A stretch of 46,533 nt of DNA from Sneathiella sp. (lineage in GTDB: Bacteria > Pseudomonadota > Alphaproteobacteria > Sneathiellales > Sneathiellaceae), in NCBI RefSeq assembly GCF_029233945.1, contig NZ_JARGOQ010000025.1, positions 1 through 46,533 on the forward strand, read 5' to 3'. Position 1 is the first letter of the stretch; the number at the start of each line of letters is the position of its first letter. This document shows, in pieces, positions 43,945 to 46,533 of this stretch. The notes below the pieces were generated by a model. That model worked only from the letters and a program-made list of their open reading frames with translations, was not told the DNA's origin and did no database searches. The position numbers were made by a program, and so were the translations under genes.

Positions 43945-44847
43945 ATGATACATGATCCCGCACGCCGGAAGAGTAGAGGAATGACGGGCGGGGATGTTTT
44001 CCTAATTGGTGCCGTCCTTGCTTGGGGTATCAACTTCCCGATCGCGAAATATGCGCTGGATTTCATGGATCCGTTTACCTTCTCGGCGACGCGGTATCTG
44101 GCGGCAAGCATTCTGCTTTTTGGCGTTCTTCTGGTCAAGAATACGGCTATTGGAATATCCGCTAAGGAGGCAGGGATGCTTATCATTATCGGCCTGTTGA
44201 GTGTCACCCTGTTTCAAGGCGGATGGGCGTATGGCCTCAGCCTGACGTCTGCATCGAAAGCCTCGGTCCTGATAACAACCTCTCCCATTTTTGGGGCTCT
44301 GATATCCGCAGTGATGGGAAACCGCCCGGGCAGCAAGGCCTGGATCGGTATCTTTCTCTCCTTCCTGGGTGTTGCCGTTGTTATCAACAACAGTCTGACG
44401 GAAATCACTTTCAATGCGGGTTCGATCGTCGGAGACATGCTGATTGTCGGGGCATCGATGATGTGGGCTCTTTATACTTATGTTTCCGGCCCATTAGTTG
44501 CAAAGCGCGGCCCTCTTCTCGTGACCGCTTGGGCGACATTATTCGGCTCAATAACGTTAAACCTGATCGGCTTTCCAAGCCTTATCGAGCAGAATTGGAC
44601 GGCTATTCCAACGCTGGGTTGGCTGAGCTGGGCATCTACCGCGCTTTTCGGTGCGGCTCTCGCCTTCGTCTGGTATTGCGCTGGGATTGCCCGTTTGGGC
44701 GTCACCAAGGGGATGGTCTACAGTTTCTTCATTCCCGTAGTCGCCATCCTGAGCTCGGTTATATTGCTCGACGAGGTGATTACGCCCATTCAGATATTTG
44801 GCGCAGTTATTGTGTTGGTGGGGGTAAAGCTCACTCGGTCAGACTGA
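43945..44847 (+). CDS. EamA/DMT superfamily transporter
   Basis: A 300-residue, ten-helix exporter with two EamA halves. 'VLAWGINFPIAKYALDFMDPFTFSATRYLAA' marks the start of the first half, and 'FIPVVAILSSVILLDEVITPIQIFGAVIVLVGVKLTR' ends the second. The C-terminus is short. Its last 17 bp overlap the 3' end of glpD on the other strand. GGAG precedes the start. It is not closely similar to the DMT gene at 26829-27743. Substrate unknown. Confidence 0.9.
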   Translation: MIHDPARRKSRGMTGGDVFLIGAVLAWGINFPIAKYALDFMDPFTFSATRYLAASILLFGVLLVKNTAIGISAKEAGMLIIIGLLSVTLFQGGWAYGLSLTSASKASVLITTSPIFGALISAVMGNRPGSKAWIGIFLSFLGVAVVINNSLTEITFNAGSIVGDMLIVGASMMWALYTYVSGPLVAKRGPLLVTAWATLFGSITLNLIGFPSLIEQNWTAIPTLGWLSWASTALFGAALAFVWYCAGIARLGVTKGMVYSFFIPVVAILSSVILLDEVITPIQIFGAVIVLVGVKLTRSD

Positions 44848-46345
44848 ACGTTTCTTTTGACTTCATCCAATTGTTGAGGGCAGAGATTTGTTCCTCGCGC
44901 ATCCCGATTCCGATTTTGCTTCTCCGCCAGAGAACATCATCGGCTGTTTGCGCCCATTCATAATTCATAAGGTATCGGACTTCTCTCTCATAAAGGCTGC
45001 CGCCAAAATCGATGCCAAGGTCGGCTTTATTTGCAGCATCTTCCATCAGATCAAACAGATGCGTGCCGTAAGCACGTAGCATGCGTTCAGACTGCTGGGG
45101 ATCAAGAAATGGGTATGTATCGAGAACTTTTTTGAGGAGCTCAGCGAAGCCTTCCATCGGGAAATTTCCCCCCGGAAGTGGCGCATCGATTGTCCACTCC
45201 CCGCCCTTGCCCCCCAGTTTCTGCTCCACTAGTTCCAGCACAGCTTCTGCGAGGCGGCGATAAGTGGTGATCTTGCCGCCGAAAATATTCAAAAAAGGGG
45301 GAGTTTCATCGCCCGACTGCCATTTGAGGACATAATCCCGCGTGGCTTCCTGTGCCTTGGTTGCTCCATCGTCAAAAAGCGGACGGACAGCGGAGTAGGT
45401 CCAGATGACGTCATCTTTATCTATGGGTTTAACAAAATACTCGCTCGCGGCGTCACAAAGATAGGCGATCTCTGTATCCGTGATGGTGACCTTTTCCGGA
45501 TCGCCGTCATAGTCCTGATCCGTAGTCCCAATCAAGGTGTAGTTCTGCTCATAGGGAATAGCGAAGATGATTCGTTCATCCGCATTCTGGAAGATATAGC
45601 ATCTGTCATGCTCATAAAGTTTTGGTACGACGATATGGCTTCCTTGAACTAGCCGGACGTTGGGCGAGGTAGCAGTGTGCAATCCGGCCTGAATGACTTT
45701 GTCGACCCATGGTCCGGCGGCATTGACAATCATCCGCGCGGTTCTGGTCACGGTTTTGCTGCTGCTCGCTTGCTGCGTCGTCACATGCCAAAGTCCGTCC
45801 TTATGCTCGGCGGCGATACATTTTGTCCGAGTCTCGATAATGGCGCCACGGGTGGCGGCATCCATCGCATTGAGAATAACTAGGCGAGAATCATTCACCC
45901 AACAATCGGAATATTCAAAGCCGACTGAAAACTCCTGCTTCAACGGCTCCCCGCTAATGTTTTCACGAAGATTGAGGGATTTTGACGCAGGGAGCTTTTT
46001 TCGGCCCCCAAGATGATCATAAAGAAACAATCCAATCCGAAGAAGCCATGCGGGTCGCAATCCCTTGTGATGGGGGAGTACGAATCTTAGCGGCCAGATT
46101 ATATGCGGCGCATTGGCCCAGAGAATTTCGCGTTCCTGAAGTGCCTTTCGCACCAATCGAAATTCATAATGCTCTAGATAGCGGAGGCCGCCATGAATGA
46201 GTTTCGTTGATCCCGATGAGGTGCCGCTGGCGAGGTCATTCATTTCACAAAGGGCGACGGAATAGCCGCGGCCAGCAGCATCGCGCGCGACACCGCATCC
46301 GTTTATTCCCCCTCCGATTACAAAAATGTCAAAATCTGCCGTCAT
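44831..46345 (-). CDS. glpD: glycerol-3-phosphate dehydrogenase
   Basis: FAD-dependent, membrane-associated enzyme that oxidises glycerol-3-phosphate to dihydroxyacetone phosphate and passes electrons to quinone. It has 504 residues, the usual length. The FAD dinucleotide motif is 'FVIGGGINGCGVARDAAGRGYSVALCE', followed by the GlpD signature 'GTSSGSTKLIHGGLRYL'. Other family blocks are 'YTLIGTTDQDYDGDP' and 'FGGKITTYRRLAE'. It is preceded by an A/T-rich promoter region with a 17-bp palindrome and overlaps the convergent DMT gene by 17 bp. No glpK or glpF is in the window. Confidence 0.95.
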   Translation of the reverse strand: MTADFDIFVIGGGINGCGVARDAAGRGYSVALCEMNDLASGTSSGSTKLIHGGLRYLEHYEFRLVRKALQEREILWANAPHIIWPLRFVLPHHKGLRPAWLLRIGLFLYDHLGGRKKLPASKSLNLRENISGEPLKQEFSVGFEYSDCWVNDSRLVILNAMDAATRGAIIETRTKCIAAEHKDGLWHVTTQQASSSKTVTRTARMIVNAAGPWVDKVIQAGLHTATSPNVRLVQGSHIVVPKLYEHDRCYIFQNADERIIFAIPYEQNYTLIGTTDQDYDGDPEKVTITDTEIAYLCDAASEYFVKPIDKDDVIWTYSAVRPLFDDGATKAQEATRDYVLKWQSGDETPPFLNIFGGKITTYRRLAEAVLELVEQKLGGKGGEWTIDAPLPGGNFPMEGFAELLKKVLDTYPFLDPQQSERMLRAYGTHLFDLMEDAANKADLGIDFGGSLYEREVRYLMNYEWAQTADDVLWRRSKIGIGMREEQISALNNWMKSKETFSLTE

Positions 46346-46387
46346 AATTTTCAGCTTTCACGAACTGCAATGTTGCTAATAACGAAG

Positions 46388-46404
46388 ATTTATATCGTAT
46401 AAAT
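46388..46404. promoter_or_regulatory. candidate operator upstream of glpD
   Basis: ATTTATATCGTATAAAT is a perfect palindrome with 7-bp arms and a TCG centre, about 43 bp upstream of the glpD start. It lies in a very A/T-rich stretch that must contain the promoter. GlpR-type operators also centre on a TCG-like step, so control by a glycerol-3-phosphate-responsive regulator is possible. Confidence 0.45.
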
Positions 46405-46453
46405 GAAAATAAAAAGAAAATATTATTCCATATATATTTTCGCTTTATCGTGA

Positions 46454-46533
46454 CTAGGGCGCTGTCTCTATGACCCGAACATCTCCTTCGGCACATATGC
46501 TACGGATAGAAGGCTCGGTAACGCGATCTGTTA
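46454..46533 (-). CDS. possible 3' end of a gene entering from the right edge
   Basis: On the minus strand one frame is open from the window edge to a TAG at 46454-46456, reading ...TDRVTEPSIRSICAEGDVR... then VIETAP. It looks protein-like and would put a gene upstream of glpD on the same strand, but 25 residues are too few to identify it. The opposite strand also has an open frame starting with ATG at 46470 (MTRTSPSAHMLRIEG...), so only one can be right. Confidence 0.3.
   Translation of the reverse strand, partial: TDRVTEPSIRSICAEGDVRVIETAP

Noticed and set aside
1-46533. CRISPR arrays, tRNA or rRNA genes, insertion sequences, prophage genes
   Set aside because: Looked for repeats with regular spacing, cloverleaf-like stretches, transposases and integrases; none seen.

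Overview
The window looks like a chromosomal segment of a heterotrophic alphaproteobacterium. Protein families point that way: a rhizobial-type betaine-homocysteine methyltransferase, an HspQ, a TAXI-type TRAP transporter, a branched-chain (HAAT) ABC transporter operon, an Nfu-type Fe-S scaffold, and many IclR, class II aldolase, cyclase and TauD catabolic genes. Base composition is close to balanced. The genus cannot be fixed by eye. I see no rRNA or tRNA gene, no insertion sequence, no CRISPR array and no phage gene.

Layout. 1-4.1 kb (minus): a membrane-anchored protein of unknown function, then a TAXI TRAP transporter operon (binding protein, fused permease) ending at a clear terminator. 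4.2-9.5 kb: a divergent IclR regulator followed by an acyl-CoA dehydrogenase and a class II aldolase, a terminator, then a divergent MFS transporter and cyclase-family hydrolase. A 17-bp IclR-type inverted repeat lies between the TRAP genes and iclR, so this is probably one catabolic locus for an unknown small organic acid. 9.6-13.7 kb: a two-NifU-domain Fe-S protein whose first NifU domain has lost its cysteines, a 70-residue protein, OsmC, a CDP-alcohol phosphatidyltransferase, a metallo-beta-lactamase-fold hydrolase and a glutathione transferase. 13.7-19.5 kb (minus): two drug-efflux-like MFS genes joined by TGATG, then an aminotransferase of the serine/alanine-glyoxylate class, an isoprenylcysteine methyltransferase-like membrane enzyme, a DUF4389 protein and bmt. 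19.7-25.4 kb: an unknown 180-residue protein, and a plus-strand run of MFS, SDR, pirin, Old Yellow Enzyme and a small membrane protein.

25.5-30.4 kb: a DsbA-fold isomerase, an HD-domain protein with the complete PhnZ/TmpB-type diiron ligand set, a DMT exporter, an exported MsrA, a TauD-type Fe(II)/2-oxoglutarate dioxygenase and a second class II aldolase. 30.6-33 kb: a chemoreceptor ending in a strong terminator. 33.2-38 kb: a complete five-gene HAAT ABC importer (two ATPases, two permeases, binding protein) with a palindrome-rich leader. 38-41.2 kb (minus): zinc alcohol dehydrogenase, hspQ, and an acyl-CoA synthetase. 41.4-43.7 kb: a WecE/RffA sugar aminotransferase convergent with a second DegT-fold aminotransferase. 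43.9-46.3 kb: a DMT exporter whose 3' end overlaps glpD by 17 bp.

Most of the window is ordinary metabolic and transport content. The best candidates for something new are the Nfu protein with one degenerate and one intact NifU domain, the HD-type diiron oxygenase candidate that has the metal ligands but lacks the usual Tyr/Glu gate and sits 2-3 kb from a 2-oxoglutarate dioxygenase, and the transporter/catabolic locus around the IclR operator.
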